From positions 1 to 35,959 of the forward strand of contig JACRFC010000169.1 of NCBI GenBank assembly GCA_016234355.1: 35,959 nt of DNA, read 5' to 3'. The stretch comes from Ignavibacteriales bacterium (GTDB taxonomy: Bacteria > Bacteroidota > Ignavibacteria > Ignavibacteriales > Melioribacteraceae). The notes beneath the pieces are model-generated. The model was not told the origin of the DNA, made no database searches, and worked only from the letters and a program-made list of their open reading frames with translations. Positions 24,501-31,643 of this stretch are shown one piece after another; within the stretch, counting starts at the first letter, position 1, and each line of letters opens with the position of its first letter. The position numbers and the translations under genes were made by a program.

Positions 24501-25001
24501 ATGAAAAAATTTATTCTAATAATTATTATTCTTGTTGTTTCAATTTCCCAAGCTCAATACCGCGATGATCTGAATAAACAAATAGATATACGAAGCGGAA
24601 TTGTAAAAAATAATTCTTTTGGTTCAATCCTTGGATTCATCAATCCCGATAATTTTTCCATGCGCCATTCATTCGGTTTATCTTACTCTGCTTTCGGCGG
24701 AGTAGGTGGAATGGCACTTGGTGTTTATACAAACAGCATGGCTTACAAATTCAGCGATAGACTAAATTTGGAAACAGATATCAGCATAGTAAATTCACCA
24801 TACAATTCTTTCGGTCAGGATTTCTCAAAGCAAATCAACGGAGTGTACTTAAGCCGTGTACAAATGACATACAAACCTACCGATAACATGAACATTATTC
24901 TCCAATACAGACAAGTGCCGGGCGGATTTTATTCGCCATATTCTTACGGCGGTTCCTCACTGTTCAACAGAGACAACTATTTCAATAATTGGGGCTTCTA
25001 A
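24501..25001 (+). CDS. Exported protein, probably outer-membrane beta-barrel-like
   Basis: A 166-residue protein from ATG 24501, with AAGGA upstream; the longer frame to 24468 lacks a ribosome site and would spoil the signal peptide. Signal peptide MKKFILIIIILVVSISQA is followed by glycine, serine and aromatic-rich alternating sequence (FSMRHSFGLSYSAFGGVGGM, NIILQYRQVPGGFYSPYSYG). This looks like a few transmembrane beta-strands or a surface-exposed protein. No family recognised. Confidence 0.7.
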   Translation: MKKFILIIIILVVSISQAQYRDDLNKQIDIRSGIVKNNSFGSILGFINPDNFSMRHSFGLSYSAFGGVGGMALGVYTNSMAYKFSDRLNLETDISIVNSPYNSFGQDFSKQINGVYLSRVQMTYKPTDNMNIILQYRQVPGGFYSPYSYGGSSLFNRDNYFNNWGF

Positions 25002-25068
25002 GAAAGAGAGATAGTTTTTTATTAAATTGCGCTTAGGATAACAAAGAAAAATTGAGCGCAACATCGAA

Positions 25069-25554
25069 TTGGAAAATATTAACCCGAAAAAAACATCAAA
25101 TCCGAAAAGCCGAAAATCTTCCGCTGTTAATCTGATCCTTAATGTATCCATTTTTGTTTTAGCCGTAATAATTCTTTACATGCTTTATTCGATCTACGTC
25201 AAGCTTGCAAATAATCCGGGAGAAGGCGATACACAGGCAAACGGACAAGTTGCATCGGATATAATTCAAGTTGAAGTTTTGAACGGATGCGGTATCGGCG
25301 GAGTGGGTGATAGGTTTACGGATTTTCTCCGCTCAAATAATTTTGATGTTGTAAATGTTGGCAATTACGTTTCGTTTGATGTTGATGAGAGTCTTGTGAT
25401 TGATAGAACCGGAAACATGGCAAATGCATACAAGATTGCAAAAGCACTTCGCATAAAAAATGAAAATGTAATTCAACAACTGAACAAAGATTATTTTCTT
25501 GATGTCTCGATCGTCATTGGAAGAGATTATTTTAATTTAGCTCCATTTAAATAA
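25069..25554 (+). CDS. LytR_C-domain membrane protein
   Basis: A 161-residue protein. A short basic N-terminus precedes one membrane helix at about 20-43 (AVNLILNVSIFVLAVIILYM), and an exported LytR C-terminal domain starts near residue 67 (IQVEVLNGCGIGGVGDRFTD, then the GN......A.aLri.nE..i strand pattern). The LytR_C domain is found alone or attached to LytR-CpsA-Psr proteins and is thought to bind envelope material. The catalytic LCP domain is absent. The start is TTG with no strong ribosome site, so it is uncertain. Next to rsfS by 9 bases, an arrangement I would expect in related genomes but cannot check here. Confidence 0.8.
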   Translation: MENINPKKTSNPKSRKSSAVNLILNVSIFVLAVIILYMLYSIYVKLANNPGEGDTQANGQVASDIIQVEVLNGCGIGGVGDRFTDFLRSNNFDVVNVGNYVSFDVDESLVIDRTGNMANAYKIAKALRIKNENVIQQLNKDYFLDVSIVIGRDYFNLAPFK

Positions 25555-25563
25555 GAGGTAGAA

Positions 25564-25917
25564 TTGGATTCATTAAAATTTGCAAAGATGATTACAGAGA
25601 TCATCAAAACTAAAAAGGGCTTTGACATAAGAATACTTGATCTTCGGAAACTATCCGGAGGAATAGCCGATTGTTTTGTAATCTGTTCGGCTGATGCAGA
25701 TCGGCAGGTTAAAGCTATTGCCGATGCGGTTGATGATGAACTTAATAAAAAAGGAATCAGATGTTTTCACAAAGAGGGATTTGAAACATTGAATTGGGTG
25801 CTGCTTGATTATTTTGATGTTGTTGTTCACGTATTCCGTGTAGAAGCAAGAAGCTACTACAATCTTGAAAAACTTTGGGGCGATGCACCCGTAATTAAAA
25901 TTGCCGATGAGAAATAA
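25564..25917 (+). CDS. rsfS: Ribosomal silencing factor
   Basis: RsfS (Iojap/YbeB) binds uL14 on the large subunit and blocks joining in starvation. It has 117 residues, with IRILDLRKLSGGIADCFVIC, ADRQVKAIADAVDDELNKKG and NWVLLDYFDVVVHVF as family signatures. The TTG start has AGAGGT 4 bases upstream, a good site. It lies between the LytR_C gene and argS. Confidence 0.93.
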   Translation: MDSLKFAKMITEIIKTKKGFDIRILDLRKLSGGIADCFVICSADADRQVKAIADAVDDELNKKGIRCFHKEGFETLNWVLLDYFDVVVHVFRVEARSYYNLEKLWGDAPVIKIADEK

Positions 25918-25944
25918 TCTATTGAAATCACTCCGGAGATATAT

Positions 25945-27585
25945 TTGAAAAATTATTTAATAAATCTTTTTAAGACCACAAAATTAAAATTGCCTTATCT
26001 CTCTGAAATTGATCCGACATTTTCTGTCCCGGGTCAAAGTAATCACGGTGATTATGCAACAAACGCTGCGATGATCCTTTCTAAAAAACTAAAAAGAAAT
26101 CCAAAAGACATTGCAAATGAAATTATTACAAACTTAGATTATGATAAAAATATTATTGAGAAAATAGAAATTGCCGGACCGGGATTTATCAATTTTTATT
26201 TTACTGCTTCCTATAATTCACAAATAGTTAAAGATGTTTTAGATGAGAAGGAAAATTTCGGCAAATCAAAAAAATATGCCGGCAAGAAAGCGATGGTTGA
26301 GTTTATCTCTGCAAATCCTACCGGTCCATTAACTGTCGGACACGGGCGCAATGCTGTAGTTGGAGACACAGTTGCTAATATGCTAGAATGGATTGGCTAT
26401 TCAGTTGACCGCGAATATTATTTCAATAATGCGGGAAGACAGATGCGCGTACTTGGCGATTCCGTTCGATTACGTTATTTAGAATTACTAGGACAGAAAT
26501 CCACCGAAGGCGGAGAATTTCCTGAAGATTACTATCAAGGTGAATACATAAAAGATATTGCCGCTAAGTTGAAGAATGAATACGGCGATAAACTTGTAAA
26601 CGAAGATGCCGAAGGTAAATTTAAGCAAGCTGCCGAGAAGGAAATATTTGCTGATATTATCAAAACGATGGAGCGGATTCAAATCCGCATGAAGAATTTT
26701 TTCAATGAAAATACTTTGTATGAAGAAGGGAAGATCAAAGCTCTGCTTGATGAGTTTAAGAAAAAAAATCTATCGTATGAAAAAGATGAAGCTGTTTGGC
26801 TCAAGCTGACCGAACTCGGCAACGATCAGGATAAAGTGATTGTAAAAGCGACTGGAGAACCGACATACCGTTTACCGGATATTGCTTATCACATTACGAA
26901 ATATGACCGTGGTTATGATTTGATGATTGATCTTTTCGGCTCCGACCATAGCGCAACTTATCCCGATGTTCTAGCAGGATTGCGTGCACTTGGTTATGAT
27001 GCAAGCAAAGTGAAAGTACTGATCCATCAATTTGTTACGATAATGGAAAAAGGTGAAGTGGTTAAGATGTCAACCCGCAAAGCAAATTATATAACACTTG
27101 ATGAATTAGTTGATGAAGTCGGGAGTGATGTTGTACGTTACTTCTTTAACATGAGAAGCATTACAAGTCATTTAAATTTTGATCTTGATCTTGCTAAGAA
27201 ACAATCCGATGAAAATCCGGTTTTCTATCTGCAATACGCCCACGCAAGAATTTTTTCTATTCTGCGTATGACAAAAGATGAAGGATTAAATTCTTCTTTG
27301 GAAAATCTTGAACTGTTAATAACAAAAGAAGAACAAAACCTTCTCAAAAAACTTTATGAATTTCCGGATGATGTGATCTATAGTGCGGAAAACTTTGAAA
27401 CGAACCGGATCACTTCATATCTTGAAGAATTAGCAGCTCTCTTCCACAGATTTTATACCGAGTGCAGAATAATCGGCAGTGAAAAGAAACTTGCCGAAGC
27501 GCGCATTGCACTTTGCATCGCAGTTCAAACTGTAATTAGAAACGGATTATCTATTCTCGGTGTCAGCGCTCCGGAGAAAATGTAA
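25945..27585 (+). CDS. argS: Arginyl-tRNA synthetase
   Basis: Class I aminoacyl-tRNA synthetase, 546 residues. It has an N-terminal additional domain, the HIGH-type motif in SANPTGPLTVGHGRNAVVGD, ATGEPTYRLPDIAYHITKYD, the KMSKS-type loop VKMSTRKANYITLDELVDEV, and the C-terminal anticodon-binding helices. TTG start with GGAG 8 bases upstream. It ends about 16 bases before the 27601-27751 inverted-repeat element. Confidence 0.96.
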   Translation: MKNYLINLFKTTKLKLPYLSEIDPTFSVPGQSNHGDYATNAAMILSKKLKRNPKDIANEIITNLDYDKNIIEKIEIAGPGFINFYFTASYNSQIVKDVLDEKENFGKSKKYAGKKAMVEFISANPTGPLTVGHGRNAVVGDTVANMLEWIGYSVDREYYFNNAGRQMRVLGDSVRLRYLELLGQKSTEGGEFPEDYYQGEYIKDIAAKLKNEYGDKLVNEDAEGKFKQAAEKEIFADIIKTMERIQIRMKNFFNENTLYEEGKIKALLDEFKKKNLSYEKDEAVWLKLTELGNDQDKVIVKATGEPTYRLPDIAYHITKYDRGYDLMIDLFGSDHSATYPDVLAGLRALGYDASKVKVLIHQFVTIMEKGEVVKMSTRKANYITLDELVDEVGSDVVRYFFNMRSITSHLNFDLDLAKKQSDENPVFYLQYAHARIFSILRMTKDEGLNSSLENLELLITKEEQNLLKKLYEFPDDVIYSAENFETNRITSYLEELAALFHRFYTECRIIGSEKKLAEARIALCIAVQTVIRNGLSILGVSAPEKM

Positions 27586-27600
27586 TTATAAATTTTAAAA

Positions 27601-27751
27601 GAGGTAATCTCAAAAGTAAAAATATAACTTAGTGTTTCTTAGTGACCTTTGTGTCTTAGTGGTAAAAATCTTTTTGTTTAATAGAAAAAAAAAGCCAAAC
27701 CACAAAGACACTAAGATCACAAAGGTTCACTAAGACTTTTGAGACCACCTC
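27601..27751. repeat. MITE-like inverted-repeat element
   Basis: The ends gaggtaatctcaaaagt (27601-27617) and, read in reverse, gaggtggtctcaaaagt (27735-27751) match at 15 of 17 positions. Inside are further inverted arms (27638-27663 and 27699-27734) built from cttagtg and ctttgtg units, around an A-rich centre (27685-27694). The whole can fold into one long hairpin. No ORF is inside. I have an impression of having seen cttagtg/ctttgtg repeats in intergenic regions of other bacteria, unverified. It touches the 5' region of the xdhC-family gene. Confidence 0.65.
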
Positions 27752-27765
27752 CAGGAATGGGCTAT

Positions 27766-28572
27766 ATGGATATTTACAGTAAGATAATTGAATTAAAAAA
27801 AGAGAATAGAAGTTTTGTAACTGTTAGCGTCGTCAAATCAACCGGTTCTACTCCGGGTAAAGCCGGATTTAAGATGGTTGTTGATCACGAGGGAAAAACT
27901 TACGGCACAGTTGGCGGCGGCGCTATTGAGATGGAAGCAATTCAAGAATCAAAAAGATTAATGGCTTCCGGTGAAGAAAATTTGTTGAAAGAATATTTAC
28001 TAAGTAATGATGAAAAAATAATCAATCCAAAAGCAACTGTTGTTCCGATGAGTTGTAACGGAAAGGTTTGGCTCTACTACGAATTCGAAAGAAACTTACC
28101 GGTGATCTACATCTTCGGCGGGGGACATGTAGGACAAGCATTGATCGAGATTCTGGGCAAACTTAAATATCATGTAATATTGATTGACAACCGGCAGGAA
28201 TTATTTGAAAAAAATAAAGCCAAAGGAATTAATTGCATCTATATGGAATACAAAGATTTTGTTGAGCAGTTTGTTCCGGCTGATGATTCTTATTTTGTTG
28301 CTGTTACTTACGGACATCTATTTGATTATGAGATCTTAAAAACATTATACAGCAGAAATTTAGTTAAGAAATATATCGGAGTTATTGCCTCACGCGCTAA
28401 AGCTGCCGCAATGATCAACAATCTGAAAAGTGAAATCGATTCCGGCATTGATCTCTCCAAACTTCACATGCCGATCGGATTGAAGATTGGAGGGGATACC
28501 GCTTACGAAATTGCTCTTTCCATTGCTGCTGAGATACAGTCTGTTAAGTATGAAAAAAATGTTTTGATATAG
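27766..28572 (+). CDS. XdhC/CoxI-family protein
   Basis: A 268-residue protein. ATG 27766 gives MDIYSKIIELKKENRSFVTV with AGGA 9 bases upstream; the longer frame into the repeat element is not credible. N-terminal XdhC_CoxI domain: VVKSTGSTPGKAGFKMVV and GTVGGGAIEMEAI. Rossmann domain: VIYIFGGGHVGQALIEIL. The C-terminal end (MPIGLKIGGDTAYEIALSIA) is standard. XdhC-type proteins insert or sulfurate the molybdenum cofactor of xanthine-dehydrogenase-like enzymes. No such hydroxylase is in the window, so the partner enzyme lies elsewhere. Confidence 0.88.
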   Translation: MDIYSKIIELKKENRSFVTVSVVKSTGSTPGKAGFKMVVDHEGKTYGTVGGGAIEMEAIQESKRLMASGEENLLKEYLLSNDEKIINPKATVVPMSCNGKVWLYYEFERNLPVIYIFGGGHVGQALIEILGKLKYHVILIDNRQELFEKNKAKGINCIYMEYKDFVEQFVPADDSYFVAVTYGHLFDYEILKTLYSRNLVKKYIGVIASRAKAAAMINNLKSEIDSGIDLSKLHMPIGLKIGGDTAYEIALSIAAEIQSVKYEKNVLI

Positions 28573-28612
28573 TTTGTATTTTATTTTAAGTTGCACTTGC
28601 CACAAGGGGCGG
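28570..28612 (+). repeat. Direct repeat flanking the ORF6N gene, left copy
   Basis: The first 29 bases (tagtttgtattttatttta, then agttgcactt) are identical to 29343-29371, and the next 14 are partly alike (caaggg..cgg kept). The repeat ends 58 bases before the ORF6N start codon; its partner ends 56 bases before the DGQHR gene start. Confidence 0.8.
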
Positions 28613-28670
28613 ATATTAATGATGAAATATATTTATCGTTATTTTTTCCAAAATTTTTAATGGGGGCTGT

Positions 28671-29201
28671 ATGAAAATCAAATCTTCCTCTCTTATCCCA
28701 ATCGAAAGAATTACTTCCAAGATTTATTTATTACGCGGAGATAAGGTCTTGCTTGATCGCGACCTTGCCGAATTGTATGGCGTCGAAACAAAAAAATTAA
28801 ATCAGGCAGTTAAAAGAAACATAGGAAGGTTTCCACGGGATTTTATGTTCCAATTAACAATAGAAGAATCTAGTTCTCTAAGGTCACAATTTGTGACCTT
28901 GAAGAAAGGTCAACATTCCAAATATTTACCATACGTTTTTACAGAGCAGGGCGTTGCTATGTTATCGTCCATATTAAATAGCGAACGCGCCGTGCAGGTA
29001 AACATTGCAATTATGCGCGCGTTTGTACAGATGAGAAAATTTCTGCAGAGCAATGAAGAACTTTCGAAGAAGTTGAACGATCTTGAGAAAGAAACGGGAA
29101 AGAAATTTGCAGCACAGCAGAAGCAGATTAAACTTGTTTTCGATGCTATAAGAGAACTGATGATGGAGAATGTAAAACCGAAAAGAAAGATTGGTTTTTG
29201 A
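28671..29201 (+). CDS. ORF6N-domain protein
   Basis: A 176-residue protein. Residues 9-100 are an ORF6N domain: [20 protein letters not shown], then [20 protein letters not shown], then [22 protein letters not shown]-terminal coiled helix ([20 protein letters not shown]) follows. ORF6N is a DNA-binding-type domain known from phages and common as scattered copies in bacterial chromosomes; its function is not settled. The gene lies between two 43-base direct repeats (28570 and 29343) and upstream of G+C-rich hairpins, which suggests a small inserted cassette. A 21-bp perfect palindrome lies within its coding sequence (28880-28900). GGGGG lies 4 bases before the ATG. Confidence 0.88.
   Translation: MKIKSSSLIPIERITSKIYLLRGDKVLLDRDLAELYGVETKKLNQAVKRNIGRFPRDFMFQLTIEESSSLRSQFVTLKKGQHSKYLPYVFTEQGVAMLSSILNSERAVQVNIAIMRAFVQMRKFLQSNEELSKKLNDLEKETGKKFAAQQKQIKLVFDAIRELMMENVKPKRKIGF
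28880..28900. repeat. 21-bp perfect palindrome inside the ORF6N gene
   Basis: The arms aaggtcacaa (28880-28889) and ttgtgacctt (28891-28900) are exact reverse complements around a single T. They encode LRSQFVTL in the variable middle of the ORF6N domain. Possible internal operator or recombination hot spot. Confidence 0.6.
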
Positions 29202-29248
29202 ATTGCCATAGCGCTTACCCGGCATTTCTTAACAGAGTTGACGGCTTG

Positions 29249-29324
29249 CCCGCCGTTTTTTTTGGCGGGGCTTGCCTGCCGTTTTTGGCGGGGTGAGCCT
29301 GCCTGCCCCGTGTTTTTTACGGGG
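29249..29324. repeat. Cluster of three G+C-rich hairpins
   Basis: Three neighbouring stem-loops with T-rich loops occur in an otherwise AT-rich genome: cccgcc/ggcggg (29249-29269), cctgcc/ggcggg (29275-29292) and ccccgt/acgggg (29306-29324). The linking sequences cttgcc, cttgcctgcc and gcctgcctgcc repeat each other. This looks like a degenerate REP/BIME-like array, and may also stop transcription after the ORF6N gene. Confidence 0.65.
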
Positions 29325-29342
29325 GTGGAAAAATGCTTTGAT

Positions 29343-29385
29343 TAGTTTGTATTTTATTTTAAGTTGCACTTACTGCAAGGGTCGG
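29343..29385 (+). repeat. Direct repeat flanking the ORF6N gene, right copy
   Basis: Partner of 28570-28612 with 29 identical leading bases. The similarity also runs a little to the left (tgctttgat before this copy, tgttttgata before the other). It lies just upstream of the DGQHR operon and may contain its promoter. Confidence 0.8.
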
Positions 29386-29441
29386 GTCTTATGATTGTTT
29401 CTAAGATTTATATTTTTTTGCAATTGCAAAGAGGATAAACA

Positions 29442-30806
29442 ATGTCAGATTCAATTCAAGAAATATCTGTAATAGTACCAGAAAATCCATTTCTTTCTAA
29501 AGAATACGCGGAATATAAACATTGCCTTTGTGCATTGCCCGTAGCAAAACTTATGCAATGGTGGCCGGGTACTCCCCATGTCCCACACCGAAATGCAGAT
29601 AAGGTAAAAGCTATTCAACGTTTCTTGGATTGGAAAAGAGTTGCACAAATTGCTGCTTATTTACTCCAATGTGAGATTGTAGATACGTCCGCTAAATTAG
29701 ATAAATACTTCAATAATATTTATGAACCTAGAAAAAATGAACCGGGTAGAGAGTGGCCACCCAAAATCAGTAAAGTAATTGGTTTTGAGAGAAGTGAGTA
29801 TCGTGTATTCTCAAATATATTAGTCCATATCAATGGAGCTGAATTAAAGGAAAAAGAGATTAATGGTGAAAAGAAACGTGCAGGAATGTTAAGTTTTGAT
29901 GAGGAAGATCCCAAATTGTTTTTCTCTGTTATAGATGGGCAACATAGAATCAACGGTGCTTATCTTGCACTTAAAATATTACAAGAAAAGAATCCTGATG
30001 CGACTTGGGATTTACCTGCCGAAGTCTTTTTGGATCTTGACCCAGTAGGCCAACCAAGATTACAAGCACAAATTTTTATTGACGTAAATTTTTATCAAAA
30101 GAAAGTTGATAGATCTTTAGTTGCTGATCTTTTCCCAACCGCACGAGGCGCTCGTAAATCGCTAGATGACAAAGAAAGAGCTCAAGATATTGGCCGAAGA
30201 CTCATGCTTGAAACTGGACCACTTGTAGGTATGATTCAAATACCTGGGATCAAGTTTGGTTTTAAAGATGTAATTACTTTAGCAACATTGAATAATGCTA
30301 TTGAGGATATCCTTGAGGTATTAAGAATAAACGGTATAGACAACATTAATAGCCAAACAGAATTTCTTTCACAATGTTTAAATTCATGGCTTCAAGCAAG
30401 TGGGAGATTTGAAAATCCTGAATCTCACGAGAAAAAAGAACTAAGTCCAGCAAATGTTGCTTATCAGGGTCGTGTATTAGTTTCGGTTCTTGCATTAATT
30501 CCAGCGTTGATCTGGAAATTACGTACAAAGAAAGTTGTCTTAATTTCAGATAAAGCAAGCGAAATGCTTATTAGTTTTCTAAAATCAATAGCACAGAATG
30601 CTGGGCTTCTTGATAACGGAATTTTTATTGACAAAAATAAATTCAAGAAGCGAGATTTTTTAGGAAGTGGTGGTATAGCACGTTTCAGAGATTTGCTATG
30701 GGCTTCAATTAAGGGGAGAAAGACAGCACGATTAAAACCTGAACGAGTAAGTAAAATAGCGGAAGAGAATAAATCTAGTGTTAATAAATATTTTTCGAAT
30801 AAATAA
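29442..30806 (+). CDS. DGQHR-domain (DndB-like) protein
   Basis: A 454-residue protein. Residues 160-178 (FFSVIDGQHRINGAYLAL) hold the DGQHR signature (D165-R169) that defines a family including DndB, the regulator of DNA phosphorothioation loci, and other proteins of DNA-modification clusters. Around it are FIDVNFYQKKVDRSLVADLF, a typical later strand-helix block, and a helical C-terminal half. The best guess is a DNA-associated regulatory or sensing component, not a modification enzyme. GAGG lies 8 bases before the ATG. It is first in a four-gene operon with an unknown protein, an adenine methyltransferase and a GIY-YIG nuclease. No dndC/D/E or tgt-like genes are present, so this is not a standard dnd or dpd locus. 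Confidence 0.8.
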   Translation: MSDSIQEISVIVPENPFLSKEYAEYKHCLCALPVAKLMQWWPGTPHVPHRNADKVKAIQRFLDWKRVAQIAAYLLQCEIVDTSAKLDKYFNNIYEPRKNEPGREWPPKISKVIGFERSEYRVFSNILVHINGAELKEKEINGEKKRAGMLSFDEEDPKLFFSVIDGQHRINGAYLALKILQEKNPDATWDLPAEVFLDLDPVGQPRLQAQIFIDVNFYQKKVDRSLVADLFPTARGARKSLDDKERAQDIGRRLMLETGPLVGMIQIPGIKFGFKDVITLATLNNAIEDILEVLRINGIDNINSQTEFLSQCLNSWLQASGRFENPESHEKKELSPANVAYQGRVLVSVLALIPALIWKLRTKKVVLISDKASEMLISFLKSIAQNAGLLDNGIFIDKNKFKKRDFLGSGGIARFRDLLWASIKGRKTARLKPERVSKIAEENKSSVNKYFSNK

Positions 30807-30814
30807 GTTTTCAA

Positions 30815-31642
30815 ATGACACTTGAATTTCAAATTCAGAAAATATTTGATACCTTGCAGATGCAAGGAGGCACACTTCCTCAACATGGAATAATGTCAAA
30901 TAAGCTAGGTAAGATAGCACCTAAACGAGGTTCGCTCGATGTACCAGTTAAAACAGAAATTGTAAAACTTTTTGCGACAGCTTCTATTGAAATGTGGTTA
31001 AGAGCCATCCATAGTTTTCTAATATCCACAGCACTGACAAACGCTAGTCCTTTATGGGCATCTATTTCTGGTTACTATTCAAGTCACTATACGATCCGAG
31101 CTTTAGCTCATTTATTAGGTATCTATCAATTACGAAAGAACAGATTTACTGTAACTCTACAATCCTCTAAGACTGGTTTTATATGTAGTTTCAAAGAAGG
31201 CAGAAATAGAGAACATTCTTTCTATTGGAATAAAGTCAAAGAGCATCCATACTTTTTCACTGACCAGTTATTTACGGATAATCCTGAAGATGCTGATATT
31301 TCTGATGCAGGACATCGGAATTTAGCTACGTATATAGATCATCTAAATAAATTTCCCAATTTTTCACCTTTAACTTATGATGAAATGAAACAAAGAATTG
31401 AATATATATCCAAAATTGAGATAAAGTCTTATCCTATCCCCATGAGAACAAAATATCCAGATATAGACTCTGTTCAGATCGTTGCGTATCATCGAATTGT
31501 TTACTTTAGAGAGCTAATAAATAATGTGTTAGGAGATTCTAATCGGTTTTGGTCTGTTCATAGAAATCCTAGTTGGTGTCGTGGCATTATTGACTTCCAA
31601 AGGGTAAAACCTCAATTAATAGCTTCAATAGGACAGCAATAA
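30815..31642 (+). CDS. Unrecognised protein of the DGQHR operon
   Basis: A 275-residue soluble protein I do not recognise. Residues 45-110 (EIVKLFATASIEMWLRAIHS, then SGYYSSHYTIRALAHLLGIY) are all helical. The YYSxxYxxRAxAHLxG stretch has the look of HEPN-like or related nucleic-acid-associated helical domains, but the R-x4-6-H catalytic motif is not clear. The C-terminal half is aromatic and histidine-rich (RFWSVHRNPSWCRGIIDFQR). It starts 8 bases after the DGQHR gene and ends 1 base before the methyltransferase gene, so the three are certainly one transcript. Such a subunit could be a toxin, a specificity factor or a scaffold; the sequence does not decide. Confidence 0.6.
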   Translation: MTLEFQIQKIFDTLQMQGGTLPQHGIMSNKLGKIAPKRGSLDVPVKTEIVKLFATASIEMWLRAIHSFLISTALTNASPLWASISGYYSSHYTIRALAHLLGIYQLRKNRFTVTLQSSKTGFICSFKEGRNREHSFYWNKVKEHPYFFTDQLFTDNPEDADISDAGHRNLATYIDHLNKFPNFSPLTYDEMKQRIEYISKIEIKSYPIPMRTKYPDIDSVQIVAYHRIVYFRELINNVLGDSNRFWSVHRNPSWCRGIIDFQRVKPQLIASIGQQ

Positions 31643-31643
31643 T

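Noticed and set aside
27739-27765. Longer N-terminus for the xdhC-family gene reaching into the repeat element
   Set aside because: The extra residues (RPPPGMGY) come from the inverted-repeat end, and the family-like N-terminus begins at MDIYSKI with a ribosome site before it.
29202-29400. CRISPR array or integron site at the G+C-rich repeats
   Set aside because: The hairpin units differ in sequence and spacing, and there are no uniform repeats or spacers, cas genes or integrase.
29442-30806. A standard dnd (phosphorothioation) or dpd (7-deazaguanine) locus
   Set aside because: The DGQHR protein is present, but the cysteine-desulfurase-like, PAPS-reductase-like, DndD/DndE or tgt-like genes are not; the partners are a methyltransferase and a GIY-YIG nuclease.
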